Shown: in pieces, positions 1 to 9,900 of the stretch
Numbering within the stretch: the first letter of the stretch is position 1
Layout of the letters: every line of letters begins with the position of its first letter
Source: Massilia polaris
GTDB taxonomy: Bacteria; Pseudomonadota; Gammaproteobacteria; Burkholderiales; Burkholderiaceae_D
Direction: 5' to 3'
Length of the DNA: 64,000 nt
Assembly: GCF_012927275.1 (NCBI RefSeq)
Contig: NZ_JABBGG010000004.1
Span: 248,001-312,000, forward strand
Made by a program: the position numbers and the translations under genes
The notes under the pieces: generated by a model
The model's input: the letters and a program-made list of their open reading frames with translations, nothing else
Database searches by the model: none
Told to the model about the DNA's origin: nothing

Positions 1-785
1 TGGTCGCCGGCATCGCGCACGAACTGAATACCCCGATCGGCAACAGCCTGCTGACCGCGACCGCGCTGGCCGACATGGCCGCCGATTTCGAGGCCCGCTG
101 CGCGGACGGCGTGGTCAAGCGCTCGGCGCTGGAATCGCACCTGGCCGATACCAAACTGGCATGCGGGATCATGGTCAGCTCGCTGCGCCGCGCTGGCGAC
201 CTGATTACTTCGTTCAAGCAGGTGGCGGTGGACCAGACCAGAGCCCAGCGCCGCCGCTTCGACCTGTGCGACGTGGTGCGCGACACGATGGCCACGTACG
301 CGGCGCAGTTCAAGCGCGCCAACTGCGAGATGGAGATCGACGCCTGCGACACGCTGGTCATGGATTCGTATCCGGGCAGCGTGGGCCAGGTGCTGTCGAA
401 CCTGATCAACAACGCCATGCTGCACGCCTTCGAGGGGAAGGGCGCGGGACGCATCACGGTGCGCGTGCATCCGGTCGGCGACGAGCAGGTGCTGATCCTG
501 TTCGCCGACAATGGCATCGGCATGCCGGCGCGGGTGATGCACCAGGTGTTCGCCCCGTTCTTCACCACCAAGATGGGGCAGGGCGGCACCGGGCTTGGAA
601 TGAATATCGTTTATCACATTGTGACGGGTGTGCTGGGCGGGACCGTCGAGATCGATTCGGCGCCGGGCAAAGGGACCACCGTGACGATCCGCGTGCCGAC
701 GCGGGCGCCGGACCGGGGACTGGCCCCCAGCCACGACGAAGATGTGCAGGCGCGCGTGCCAGCGGAACTACCCGACGGCCGTTAA
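1..785 (+). CDS. Sensor histidine kinase, C-terminal part (5' end outside window)
   Basis: The reading frame is open from base 3 and gives 260 residues of the kinase core of a two-component sensor. The first residues hold the phosphoacceptor H-box (GIAHELNTPIGN). The ATP-binding domain follows, with an N-box (NLINNAMLHAF), G1 box (DNGIGM), F-box (FAPFFTTK) and G2 box (GGTGLGMNI). All catalytic boxes are intact, so the enzyme should be active. The sensor domain and start codon lie upstream of the window, so the signal is unknown. The stop codon abuts the stop of the convergent DUF2750 gene. Confidence 0.93.
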   Translation, partial: VAGIAHELNTPIGNSLLTATALADMAADFEARCADGVVKRSALESHLADTKLACGIMVSSLRRAGDLITSFKQVAVDQTRAQRRRFDLCDVVRDTMATYAAQFKRANCEMEIDACDTLVMDSYPGSVGQVLSNLINNAMLHAFEGKGAGRITVRVHPVGDEQVLILFADNGIGMPARVMHQVFAPFFTTKMGQGGTGLGMNIVYHIVTGVLGGTVEIDSAPGKGTTVTIRVPTRAPDRGLAPSHDEDVQARVPAELPDGR

Positions 786-1187
786 TCAATCGTAGCGCGC
801 CAGTTCCTCGCGCAGGTCTTCCTGCAGCTCCGTCGCGGCCACCAGCACGCCGTGCGCCGCCGGTGTCGGGAAGACGATCGCATTCATGCCGCCGGCCGCC
901 ATGGCCGGAAGCCAGTCGTCGGCGAATTGATAGACATCGATCTCGGCCAGCTCGCTGCCTTCCCACTCGCCTGTCGCAGCTTCGAGCGCGTAAGCGGGAT
1001 GCGGCCAGAGCGGCAGCCCGGCGGCGCCATTGGCGTCGACGGCAGATACCCAGCCGTCGTCGGTGCGCAGCGTGAACAATACCTGCGTGTCGGCGACACG
1101 GCCAATGAAATGCTTGTAGCGCAGCGGGCCTTCAAGACACGTTACCGCGTCGTGTTCCTGCTGCGTGAGTTCGTATGGCGTATTCAA
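786..1187 (-). CDS. DUF2750 domain protein
   Basis: A 133-residue protein resembling the DUF2750 family: it has a helical N-terminus, then segments such as HFIGRVADTQVLFTL and DDGWVSAVDANG. The function is unknown. I chose the TTG at 1187 as start because an AAAGGA ribosome-binding site lies six bases upstream and the conserved region begins just after it. Longer versions run antisense-like through the upstream gene and lack similarity. Only 11 bases separate it from the dioxygenase gene upstream, so the two are probably co-transcribed. Confidence 0.75.
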   Translation of the reverse strand: MNTPYELTQQEHDAVTCLEGPLRYKHFIGRVADTQVLFTLRTDDGWVSAVDANGAAGLPLWPHPAYALEAATGEWEGSELAEIDVYQFADDWLPAMAAGGMNAIVFPTPAAHGVLVAATELQEDLREELARYD

Positions 1188-1198
1188 AAGTGGTCCTT

Positions 1199-2041
1199 TC
1201 AGGGCAGGAAGCCGCGCGCAGGGAAGCCGCTGCCGCGCTGTATCCAGTTTTGCGGCGAGTAGGCAGTCCGCCCATCGGTCACGTGCAGCGTGTACGCGTG
1301 GCGCGATGCCGGCGAGCGGTTCGGCGCGCTGTAGTGGGGCAGCAGGCCGTGGAACACCACCAGGCTGCCCGCTTTGGCTTCCAGCGGCACCGCCACGCTG
1401 TCGTCCGGCCACGGTGTCGTGTCGAGCTTCTCCATCCGGATCGCGTCGCCATTGCGCAGGAAGCGTTCGCGCATCGGGCCGCGATGGCCGCCCGGCTCGA
1501 CCCACAGGCAGCCATTGTCGATGGTGGCGTCCTCCAGCGCAAACCAGAAGGTCGTGACGCTGACCGGATCGGTGTCGAAGAAGGCGGCGTCCTGGTGCCA
1601 GCGCACCTCGCCGCCGATGCCGGGCTGCTTGAAAATATACATGGACTGCCAGATCAGCGGCTCGGCCAGGCCAAGCCCGCGCGCGACCGCGTCCAGCGCA
1701 GGGCCGCGCGAGAAAGCGTCGAACACCGGGTCGAGGTCGTGCATCGCATGGCCGATCTTGTTGATCGACAGCGCTTTGGGCTGGCGCAACTGGCCGGCGC
1801 CGTCGAACGCCTCTTCCTCGAAAAAGCAGCGGACTGCGTTGTCCGAGCCGAGGAAGTAAGCGTCGCTGGCCGTGGCCTGGTTTTGGGTCGTGAAGGTGGA
1901 CCGGTTCTGGCCCGGATCGAACGCGTCGACGATTTGCCCGGCGCGTTCGCGCAGCTGCGCGATCTCGTCGGTGCTCTTGAAGCCGGGCACCATCAGGTAC
2001 CCGTCGCGATGGAATATATGGTGTTGCTCTCTCGATAACAT
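1199..2041 (-). CDS. Phytanoyl-CoA dioxygenase (PhyH) family protein
   Basis: A predicted Fe(II)/2-oxoglutarate-dependent oxygenase of about 280 residues. The N-terminus (SREQHHIFHRDGYLMVPGF) is typical of PhyH proteins. The metal-binding H-x-D appears as WHQD in the double-stranded beta-helix, and the distal His (FHGLLPHYSAPNRS) with a following Arg suits 2-oxoglutarate binding. The substrate cannot be read from sequence. The frame stays open upstream to 2239. I prefer the ATG at 2041, with 2056 as alternative, because the family signature begins there. Bases 2057-2239 then form a leader with no other visible gene. Confidence 0.85.
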   Translation of the reverse strand: MLSREQHHIFHRDGYLMVPGFKSTDEIAQLRERAGQIVDAFDPGQNRSTFTTQNQATASDAYFLGSDNAVRCFFEEEAFDGAGQLRQPKALSINKIGHAMHDLDPVFDAFSRGPALDAVARGLGLAEPLIWQSMYIFKQPGIGGEVRWHQDAAFFDTDPVSVTTFWFALEDATIDNGCLWVEPGGHRGPMRERFLRNGDAIRMEKLDTTPWPDDSVAVPLEAKAGSLVVFHGLLPHYSAPNRSPASRHAYTLHVTDGRTAYSPQNWIQRGSGFPARGFLP

Positions 2042-2239
2042 TGGTTGCCGTCCCATGTCGATAATGCGATCCTGACTATCCGCCTGGAAGATCGCTGGCC
2101 TCAGCGGTAATGGCGTGCTGAACGTTGCAATCATCGCCGATTCCGGCACCTTCCGCTTCACCAGTTCGACCCTGCGATCATCGGTACCCGCGGCGAAGTC
2201 GTTGTCCCGCCTGCGGAAGTAGTTCCTGAGCTGCGGCAA

Positions 2240-3295
2240 TCACACCGCCCACTGCCCGTCCTTGTACACCTGCCGGTCATCCAGGTACACCGCTTCGGTA
2301 ACCGCGAAAATATCGATGTGGTAGCGCGCATCCTTGCGCTTGAAGCCCGGCTTCGGATACACGCCGTGCTTGGCGCCCAGCGACAGGTGGATGCCGCACA
2401 TGCGCTCGTAAGTACCGATGTCGTTGACCCTGCGCTCGGCCGTGAACGCGCGGTTCATGCCGAAGCCAAGCTCGCGCACCCATACCTCGCCCTCGTCGGC
2501 GCGGATCATTTCCAGCACATGCTCGAACTCCGGCGTGGCGTCGCGCGTGCCGACCACCCGTCCGCGTTCGATCACCAGCGTCACCGGCACCTCGGGGCGG
2601 TTGACCATGTACGCGGTATCGCCAAACACGTGCACCCGCACCTCGCCATTGACCGCTTCCAGGTCCTGCGCCTCGGTGAACACTTCGCCGATCGGGAACT
2701 GGCCGCCCACGTTGTTCATCTCGCTGTAGTCGCCGACGTTCAGCTTGGCCGGTTCGAAGCGCGAACCGAACACCAGCGGATTCGCGCTGCCGCTGTACAC
2801 CGTGCCCGAACCGGCATGGTCGATCAGCGCCTTGAGCGCGCGCCCGGTGCCGCGGTAGTAAGCCGGGTCGTAGGCGAGCGACTCGATGTAGTGCTCGCCC
2901 TGCGCACCCGGCATGCGCGACAGGTGCACGTGCTCGATCACTTTCAGGCCAAGCTTGAACAGCTCGACCCGGATGCGGAAAGCTTCAAGGCGGAAATTGG
3001 TGGACTGCACCAGCACCACCAGGCCGGACGGCGCCATGCGCCTGAACGCGGCCAGAACTTCATCGGGCCCGACGGTGTCGAAATCGATGAACAGCGCTTC
3101 CGGCAGGGTGCGGCGGTAGCCTTCGGTCAAAGCCCGCGCCAGGTCGCAGCGGGTGTCGAACACGACCAGCGCACCGTGCGCCGGCCGGTGCTCGACCGCG
3201 ATCGACAGGATGTCGCGCAGGTGGGCGGCGGCGGCGTCGACGGCGTGTGCGGGAATCGCGCCAATATCGGCGGCGGCAGGGACGGGGGTGTTCAT
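2240..3295 (-). CDS. M29 aminopeptidase-like protein
   Basis: A 351-residue protein whose central part (YSGSANPLVFGSRFEPAK, then GGQFPIGEVFTEAQD) resembles M29 thermophilic metallopeptidases and relatives, where a G-x-x-P-x-G-E-V-F segment supplies a metal ligand. The N-terminal half looks like a nucleotide-binding-type alpha/beta fold. It may be an enzyme related to aminopeptidases rather than a true peptidase. The start is the ATG at 3295; a longer frame to 3517 has no family features. It lies upstream of, and probably in the same transcript as, the PhyH and DUF2750 genes. Confidence 0.5.
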   Translation of the reverse strand: MNTPVPAAADIGAIPAHAVDAAAAHLRDILSIAVEHRPAHGALVVFDTRCDLARALTEGYRRTLPEALFIDFDTVGPDEVLAAFRRMAPSGLVVLVQSTNFRLEAFRIRVELFKLGLKVIEHVHLSRMPGAQGEHYIESLAYDPAYYRGTGRALKALIDHAGSGTVYSGSANPLVFGSRFEPAKLNVGDYSEMNNVGGQFPIGEVFTEAQDLEAVNGEVRVHVFGDTAYMVNRPEVPVTLVIERGRVVGTRDATPEFEHVLEMIRADEGEVWVRELGFGMNRAFTAERRVNDIGTYERMCGIHLSLGAKHGVYPKPGFKRKDARYHIDIFAVTEAVYLDDRQVYKDGQWAV

Positions 3296-3533
3296 GATCA
3301 ATTCTGCGGAGGGAAACAACCTGCCATTATACGGTTGCGGCTGTCCATTTCGCCTGCCGCGACGCATTTTTGCAGGCCGGCGGTAGCGTATTTCGCACCC
3401 GCCGGGCTCGCTTGGCAGTACCGGGCAATCAAACCGCCCGCAGTTTCCAGTTGCGCTATGATTTATCAAGCAACAGCGTCCCCATTGTGGTGGGCATCGT
3501 TGCGTATATTCATACATATATCAGGCGAGCGAG
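3296..3533. promoter_or_regulatory. Divergent promoter region between the M29-like gene and the tubulin-like operon
   Basis: This 238-base gap separates two divergent transcription units, so promoters for both are expected. It is visibly richer in A+T near the right end, with TATATTCATACATATATC at 3506-3523 just before the first operon gene. I could not assign a -35/-10 pair with confidence and see no palindromic operator. Confidence 0.4.
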
Positions 3534-5009
3534 ATGGCATACCGATGGGAAACGCCAGCCAGCGTCTGGCTGGAGGACGACAAGAGCGGACGGTTTGAAC
3601 TGGTGTCGAGCGAAGGCTTGAGCCGGATCGACTGGCACGCGCAGGAGCGCGGCCGCGTGCCCGACTGCGCCCAGCTGCTCGGCGCCTCGCTCCCGCTGTC
3701 GTGCGACTGCTCGCCGATCTTCCCCGAAGGCTTCGCGTTCTGCCCGAACTGCGGGCGCGCGCTCGACAAGCTGGCCGGCCAGTACAAAAACCAGCCTGAC
3801 TGGTGGGGCCCGTGGAGCGACCAGTTCCTGCCGCGCCATGTGCCGCATGGCCTGCCGGTCACCATGCTGGCGCTTGGCGACAGCCTCGAAGAACGTCCCG
3901 CCGCACCCGCCATCGGCCGCGTCGAACTGGCGATGCCGGTCCCGCCCAATGCCGAATGCGTGTTCGCCGCCGGTGCCTACGGCTTTCCGGTGCCGCGCCT
4001 GCTGGCGCTGGCGTGCGCGCGCGGCGTGCTGCAATACTGGGATCCGATGGCGCAGCTGTGGCATGTGATGGCGGCCGAACCAGGCGCGGCCTCGCTGGCC
4101 TTCACCGCGGCGGAGTACGCGTGGATTCCCGCGCTGAACCCGATGCGCGGCGAAGTCGCGCTGCTGCCAAGCGATACCGGACTGCACCGGTTATGGATCA
4201 ACCCGGTCAGCGAAACCTACCGCACCGAGTGCGTGCTCGACGCGCCTCTGGCCAGCAGCCCGGGCATGATCCGGCGCCACGTGGCCTGCCTGTTTAACAG
4301 CGACGGCGGCGCGCGCCTGTGGACAGCCGACGGCGCCGAAGCCACCGTGTTCGATTGCGGCGGCGTCCCCGCCAGTGGCTGGAGCCGCCCGATCGGCTAC
4401 GACGATCGCCTGACCTGGCTGCACGCGCAGGGACAGCTGTCATGGCGCGCAGGAACGGCGCCGCAGTGGCTGCCGTGGCCGGCCGGCTGGACGCCGCGAG
4501 CTGAATTCGGCGGGCCGACCCAGAGCCGCGATGGCCGCCTGTGGCTGATCGGGCACGGCGCCGATGGCTATTCCTTCCTCGAACTGGGCACCGCGACGCC
4601 GCAATCGGAGCCGGTCAACGGCGCGCGCCTCGGCTTTGCCAGCCTGCTGTTCCGCCGCGGGCACGCGGTGGTCGGGGACCCGTGGGACCCGGAGCACGTC
4701 GAAGACCCGCACGACGACGACACGCTGGTGCTGCCGCTGCTGCGCGGTTTCAACAACAACCGCAGCCAGCCAAGCGGCCTGATCCTGCGCTTCCACAAAT
4801 ACACCGGCAGGGCGGAAGATGCGCTGTCGGGCCGCACGATCGCGCGCACCACGGTCGAATGGATCGGCAAGCGCAACGTCATCCTCGACGAAATCGTGCG
4901 CCTCGCGCGGCCGCTCGCATGCGTGCCGTTCGTGTACGACGGCTGCCTGTGGCTGCACCATCCCGACTGGAACCGGATGCGCGGGTGGCGACTGGAAGAA
5001 CTGTCGTGA
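3534..5009 (+). CDS. Zinc-ribbon protein, first gene of tubulin-like operon
   Basis: A 491-residue soluble protein that I do not recognise as a named family. Residues 57-73 contain four cysteines (CDC then CPNC, at 57, 59, 70 and 73) that could bind one zinc ion as a ribbon. The remaining 400 residues are rich in Trp-containing beta-strand segments with short turns, which could be a beta-propeller; this is inference. It has no signal peptide or membrane segment. Its stop overlaps the GTG of the next gene by four bases, a sign of translational coupling. Its role is presumably in the same complex as the tubulin-like protein. Confidence 0.8.
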   Translation: MAYRWETPASVWLEDDKSGRFELVSSEGLSRIDWHAQERGRVPDCAQLLGASLPLSCDCSPIFPEGFAFCPNCGRALDKLAGQYKNQPDWWGPWSDQFLPRHVPHGLPVTMLALGDSLEERPAAPAIGRVELAMPVPPNAECVFAAGAYGFPVPRLLALACARGVLQYWDPMAQLWHVMAAEPGAASLAFTAAEYAWIPALNPMRGEVALLPSDTGLHRLWINPVSETYRTECVLDAPLASSPGMIRRHVACLFNSDGGARLWTADGAEATVFDCGGVPASGWSRPIGYDDRLTWLHAQGQLSWRAGTAPQWLPWPAGWTPRAEFGGPTQSRDGRLWLIGHGADGYSFLELGTATPQSEPVNGARLGFASLLFRRGHAVVGDPWDPEHVEDPHDDDTLVLPLLRGFNNNRSQPSGLILRFHKYTGRAEDALSGRTIARTTVEWIGKRNVILDEIVRLARPLACVPFVYDGCLWLHHPDWNRMRGWRLEELS

Positions 5010-6496
5010 GGCGCGGTATTCGCCACGTCGCCGCGGCCGCCGCGCTGGCTGGCGCCGGCCTGCCCGCGCACGCCGTGTCGCACGTGTTCCTGGTCCAGAA
5101 CTCGGGCTGGATGGAGCCGTTCTACGCCGACCCGGCGTCGCAGTTCAAGCCGCTGGTCGTCGAGCTGGCGGCCGCCGTCACCCAGCCGGGCGACCTGATG
5201 GTGCTGGCCTCCTTCAACCAGGGACGTCCCGGCGCGCCGTCGCCGAAGGCGCTGCTGTCGGCACGAGTGCCAGCCGGCGGCGCACGCTCGCAAGTGCGCG
5301 GCGCCATCGACGGCCTGCAGCCGGCGCGCAAGCCGGGCAGCACTGCGCTGGCCGACACCGACCTGGGCGAGGCGGTCCAGGCGGCCATCCACACTGGGCT
5401 GGGCGGCAAGCCGGGGCTGGTATGGCTGGTGACGAACAACCGCAACAGCCCGGACAACGACCAGGCGACCGCGCTGCGCAACCGCGAGTTCTACCAGCTG
5501 ATACACCAGGGCGGCGGCATCGCCAAGGCACTGGCGTGGCCCCTGAAAATGCCGGTGCAGGGCGCACAGTACCGCGCCAACGGGCTGATGGTGTATGTGT
5601 TCGCCGTTGGCGCGCAGGGCGCGAACGAACTAGATGCGCTGCTGGCGTCGGGCCGCATCGCCAGCGTCATCACCGAGCCGCCGGCGCGCCTGAAACCGCT
5701 GGACCGCGCCACCGTTCGGCTGGTGCCGCGCAAGGTCGAAGAGGCGCGCGGCGTGTCGTTCTCGATGGCGGCGAACGGCATGCTGCGCGCCGACGTGTCG
5801 CCCGACGCGAAGTCACCGCTCGCGAAGATCGGCTGGAACCTCGAAAACACGATGTACCCATACACGATCGCCAGCGCCACGCTGGCCGCGCGCTCGGTGC
5901 TGGGCGGCGAGGACCGGCCGATACGCCTTGCGAACGCCGAGGTAAAAGGCCTCGCGCCCGGAAAAAGCGAACCGCTGGCGTCGGTCATGCAGCTGCCGGT
6001 GGCGCAGCTGCCCGGCAAATGGTCGCTCGCGGCGCTTGGCTCGGCCGGATCGGCTTACGTGTTGCCGGGCCGGATCGAACTGACGCTGACCGGACAGCGC
6101 CTCGAACTGTCGCGCGCTTTCCGTGAACGCATGGCCGCGCTGTTTCCCGGCGACCCGCTGCCGGACATCTTTATTCCGCCGTCAAGCATCGACGGTTCGC
6201 GCGCGGTGCTGCCGATCGAGGTGCGGGTGCATTACGGCGTCGGGCCGCTGCTGGCCGTGATGGCCGCGGCGCTTGGCGCGCTGGCCGCCGCGGCAGGCGC
6301 CGCGTATGCGCTCGGGCGCCCGCGCGAGGCCTGGCTGACGGTGGAGGACGAGCAGCGCACGATGATGGCGCGCGCCGGCACCACCCAGCCGATCTACGAC
6401 AAGGCCGGCGCCAGGGTCGCCAGCCTGAAGACGACACTTTTCGGCCACCAGCTGATCGACCTGCGCGATGGTGCGCAGGTGCGGCTGGGCCGCTGA
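5006..6496 (+). CDS. Exported VWA-like membrane protein
   Basis: A 496-residue protein with an N-terminal signal sequence (cleavage likely after AHA at residue 23). Next comes a von Willebrand factor A-like domain: the first strand (VFLVQNSGWM, residues 27-36) sits where the metal-binding DxSxS motif normally is, and GLVWLVTNN matches a later core strand. The metal-binding Asp is replaced, so metal dependence may be lost. A membrane segment lies near residues 412-436, followed by a ~65-residue tail. I chose the GTG at 5006, which overlaps the upstream TGA, has GGAAG nearby and yields the signal peptide; the frame open from 4541 is a shadow upstream of that point. Confidence 0.8.
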   Translation: MRRGIRHVAAAAALAGAGLPAHAVSHVFLVQNSGWMEPFYADPASQFKPLVVELAAAVTQPGDLMVLASFNQGRPGAPSPKALLSARVPAGGARSQVRGAIDGLQPARKPGSTALADTDLGEAVQAAIHTGLGGKPGLVWLVTNNRNSPDNDQATALRNREFYQLIHQGGGIAKALAWPLKMPVQGAQYRANGLMVYVFAVGAQGANELDALLASGRIASVITEPPARLKPLDRATVRLVPRKVEEARGVSFSMAANGMLRADVSPDAKSPLAKIGWNLENTMYPYTIASATLAARSVLGGEDRPIRLANAEVKGLAPGKSEPLASVMQLPVAQLPGKWSLAALGSAGSAYVLPGRIELTLTGQRLELSRAFRERMAALFPGDPLPDIFIPPSSIDGSRAVLPIEVRVHYGVGPLLAVMAAALGALAAAAGAAYALGRPREAWLTVEDEQRTMMARAGTTQPIYDKAGARVASLKTTLFGHQLIDLRDGAQVRLGR

Positions 6497-6514
6497 CCCA
6501 CGAGGAAACCACGC

Positions 6515-6955
6515 ATGCAGAACCACCAGACTCCCGCCACGCCGACCGAAGACCCGGGCTTCAAATTGCCGGGCGAGGCCGAGGCCCAGCCGAAAACCGA
6601 ATTGCCTGCGGCAACCGGCCAGGTCGAAGTAGTGCCCTCGACGGTGGAAGGCGCGCCCGTCACCGACACCTCGACGCGCGACCTGGCGATCGGCGCGGCC
6701 GTGTTCGCGGTGCTGCTGCTGGTGTACTTCTTTGCGCGTAACGCCTACGTCCACCACCTGGTGGTGCGGCGGGTGGCGCCGTCGTCGGCAGGCAGCGCCG
6801 GCTGGCTGATGTTCGTCGGGCTGGCGTTCATGAGCGCGGCCGCGGTCCTGGCGATCATCAACGCCAGCAAGTTCCTCACCTTCGCCGTGACCGCACCGCT
6901 GGTCGCGGTCGGCCTGGTTGCGCTGGCGGCCGCATTCTTCGTCGGCCGCCGCTGA
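6515..6955 (+). CDS. Small membrane protein of tubulin-like operon
   Basis: A 146-residue protein with a Pro/Glu-rich, probably disordered N-terminal 55 residues and about three hydrophobic segments (around residues 60-80, 95-115 and 120-143). The last ends in positively charged FFVGRR. No family is recognised. A GAGGA ribosome-binding site precedes the ATG. It lies 18 bases after the VWA-like gene and 26 bases before the tubulin-like gene, so it is likely an inner-membrane partner of that system. Confidence 0.8.
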   Translation: MQNHQTPATPTEDPGFKLPGEAEAQPKTELPAATGQVEVVPSTVEGAPVTDTSTRDLAIGAAVFAVLLLVYFFARNAYVHHLVVRRVAPSSAGSAGWLMFVGLAFMSAAAVLAIINASKFLTFAVTAPLVAVGLVALAAAFFVGRR

Positions 6956-6981
6956 CCCCTACTTCACTGAAAGAACCGAAC

Positions 6982-9900
6982 ATGGCAGATTATCCAGGCA
7001 CAGGGAAGAAGGCGGAACTGAAGGTCGACCTTCGGCCGACGCTGTTCATCGGCGCGGGCGGCACCGGGATGGAGGTGATGCTGCGCATTCGCCGCCGCAT
7101 CCTGTCGGCAGTGTGGAACAAGCAGGACCCGACCCGGGTCGAGTCGATCGGCCAGTTCCCGGTCGCCCGCTTCCTCCACTTCGACCTCGATAACAGCGCA
7201 GTCATCGACGAGGGCAAGTCGCAGCGCACCGACCCGTGGTACGAACTGGTCAAGCTGTCGGACGAAGAACGGCTGGTCGAACCGATCGACCTGCCGCAAT
7301 ACCACGAGTCCGACGACAGCCTGGCGCGCTTCCCGCTGATCGAAAGCTGGATGCCGCTGCGGCCCAAGAAACTGCGCTCGCTCGGCATCGACCCATCCAA
7401 GGGAGCAGGGCAGATCCGCGCGGTGGCGCGGCTCTACCTGTTCGACAAATATCCGAAGCTGCGCGGCCGCATCAAGGGCGCGCTCAACTTCTTGAGCAGT
7501 AACGCGGGTAACGAGCGCAAGGAAAACTACCAGCGCCTTGGCCTGCAGGTCGACACCTCCAAGTTCCGCATTGTCGTCATCGGTTCCTGCGCCGGCGGCA
7601 CCGGCGCGGGCACGGCGCTCGACCTGGGCTGGATATCGAAGGCGATCGCGCGCCAGGAAGTATCGGACAGCCAGGTCGACCTGGTGATGTTCATGCCGTC
7701 CGGCTTCGCCAAGGCCAACAAGGAGCGCACCGAGGCGAACGCTTACGCCACCTTGATGGAGCTGGAAACCGCGATGCGCGACATGAATGCGCAGGTGCGC
7801 TGGGCCGACCCGGATTCGCTGGCCGGCAAAGGCGCGCCGTTCGACGACGTCTACTTCGTCGATACCGCCAACCTGGCCAACAAGGCCACCGCCGACATCA
7901 AGGACATCTACCAGATGGTGGCGGACACCTTGTTCGAAGACTTCGCGTCGGCCGATTTCGCCAACCGCAAACGCTCGGTGGCGGTCAACCAGCAGCAGCA
8001 CAAGCTGGGCCCGTACAACCCGCGCGTGCCGGAGCAGCGCTTCGGCGCCATGCGCCTGTCGTATTCAAAAGTATATTCGGCGTTCGGCCAGGCGGTGCTC
8101 GACACCCAGCAAAGCCTGCGCGACGACATCCGCGCCTATGAACTGGCGGCGTTGATGGTCAAGGCGTTCTTCGGCCTGGCGGGGCGCGACGGGGTAGCCC
8201 CGCGCCGTGCGGGCGACCAGGAACGCGACATCTTCATGCGCGACCAAATGCAGATGAGCGAGCGCCCGTTCAGCGAGTTCCCCGACTTTAAGAAGGGAAC
8301 GTCCGACGTCACGCCGTTCCAGGAATACGCGCTGACCGACCAGCTGTTGATGGACAAGGACCAGCGCTCGCTGCTCGAACGTGTCGAGAGCAAGGTGCAG
8401 GTCGAGATGGACCGCATCATGGCGTCTTACGACGTCAGGCAGTGGCGCGAGAAGGTCGCCGGGCTGCTGCCGGACCTCGAACGCGACGCGATCCGGGAGG
8501 CCGGCGCCACTGCCGAGACCAGCGAGGACCGCATCAAGCGCCACACCATCGAACTGACGGCGCGCCTGAAGGACCGCGCGCGCAGCCAGCTGTATGCACT
8601 GCTGGACGACCGCAAGCAAGGCGGGCTGGAGTTCGTGCTGTCGCTGCTCGAACAGGTCAAGGCGCGCCTGCTGCAGCGCGACCTCGGCAACGCGGAACGC
8701 AACGGCAAACGCTACCGCGATGTGCGCGACGCGCTGCGCACGCGCCAGGTCGAGGAATCGCTCGGCAACCTGGCGCAGGCGTCCACGCGCCTGATCGGCA
8801 AGGAGGCGCAGGCGCGCGAAGTGATGGGCCACCTGAAGCGCGACATTTCGGACTACCTGCGCTTCCACCTGCTGGCGGTGGCGGCGGGCCAGTCGATTGA
8901 CGTCATGCGCGCGATGTCCGCCTGGCTGGGCGAAACACAGTCGACCGACGAACAAGGGCAGCCTGTATGGACCGGCATCGCCGGCGAATTCCAGCAAGGC
9001 CGGCGCGCGGTGCAGGGGATGCTCGGCGCGGTCGACCGCCGCATCGACCAGCTGCGCGCGGATGCCAGGCACGAGCATGCCACCTGCATCAAGCTGGCTG
9101 GCGACCTCGATCCGCAACCGGTCAGGCTGACCGGCGACGTCAGTGCGTGGAGTGAGGAAGTGCTGCTCGAATTCGGCGGCTCGGCGCGGCTGTTCCCGCA
9201 GCTGGACGACGACAAGCTGCGTTCCAGCCTGCTGCTCAAGCTGTTCCGTCGCGCCCAGACCCAGCTCTCGCGCGAACAGATCGGCGAGGAAGCGCCGCAA
9301 GACCCGCTGCTCGATCGGCTGGCCGCGATGACACCGCCGGAGCGCCACCGCATTTTCGCGGAATGGATCAAGAGCGCGATGCCGTGGATTAGCGCGCGCT
9401 TCTCGGCCGAGTTCACGCCGCGCGCCGACCAGTTCAAGTGCTTCATCGGCGTCGGCGACGTCAATGCATGGCGCCGGATGGAAGCGGAGATCCGCGCCGC
9501 CGTGCCGACCGGTTTCTTCCACGGCGAGCTGGTCTCGATCGTCAACACCGGCATCACCGGCAAGGCGGTGTGCTACATCGAACTGTCGGGCTATCCGATG
9601 ACGGTGCTGCGCGGCTTGCCGACCTGGCGCACCTCGTACCAGATCGAGAACCCGAAGATCCCGACCCACCTGCATTTCGACTCGACCCGCTTCCGCCATC
9701 CGATTTCTCCGTCGATGGATGAACTGAACCGCCTGGCCGACGACTACGAGTGGTTCCTGCAGGCGAACGCGCTGGGCGTCATCCGGCGCAAGGCCGATCT
9801 TGGGGATCGCGAAGCGTCGTTCCAGCCGCGCGGCCAGTACCTGTTCGAGGTGGAGCCGGGTTCGGGCGAATGGCTACAGATCGGCAACGAGTTCGCGATC

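Noticed and set aside
4541-5005. N-terminal extension of the VWA-like protein upstream of 5006
   Set aside because: It overlaps the zinc-ribbon gene and is Arg/Ala-rich shadow sequence. The GTG at 5006 gives a signal peptide and coupled overlap.
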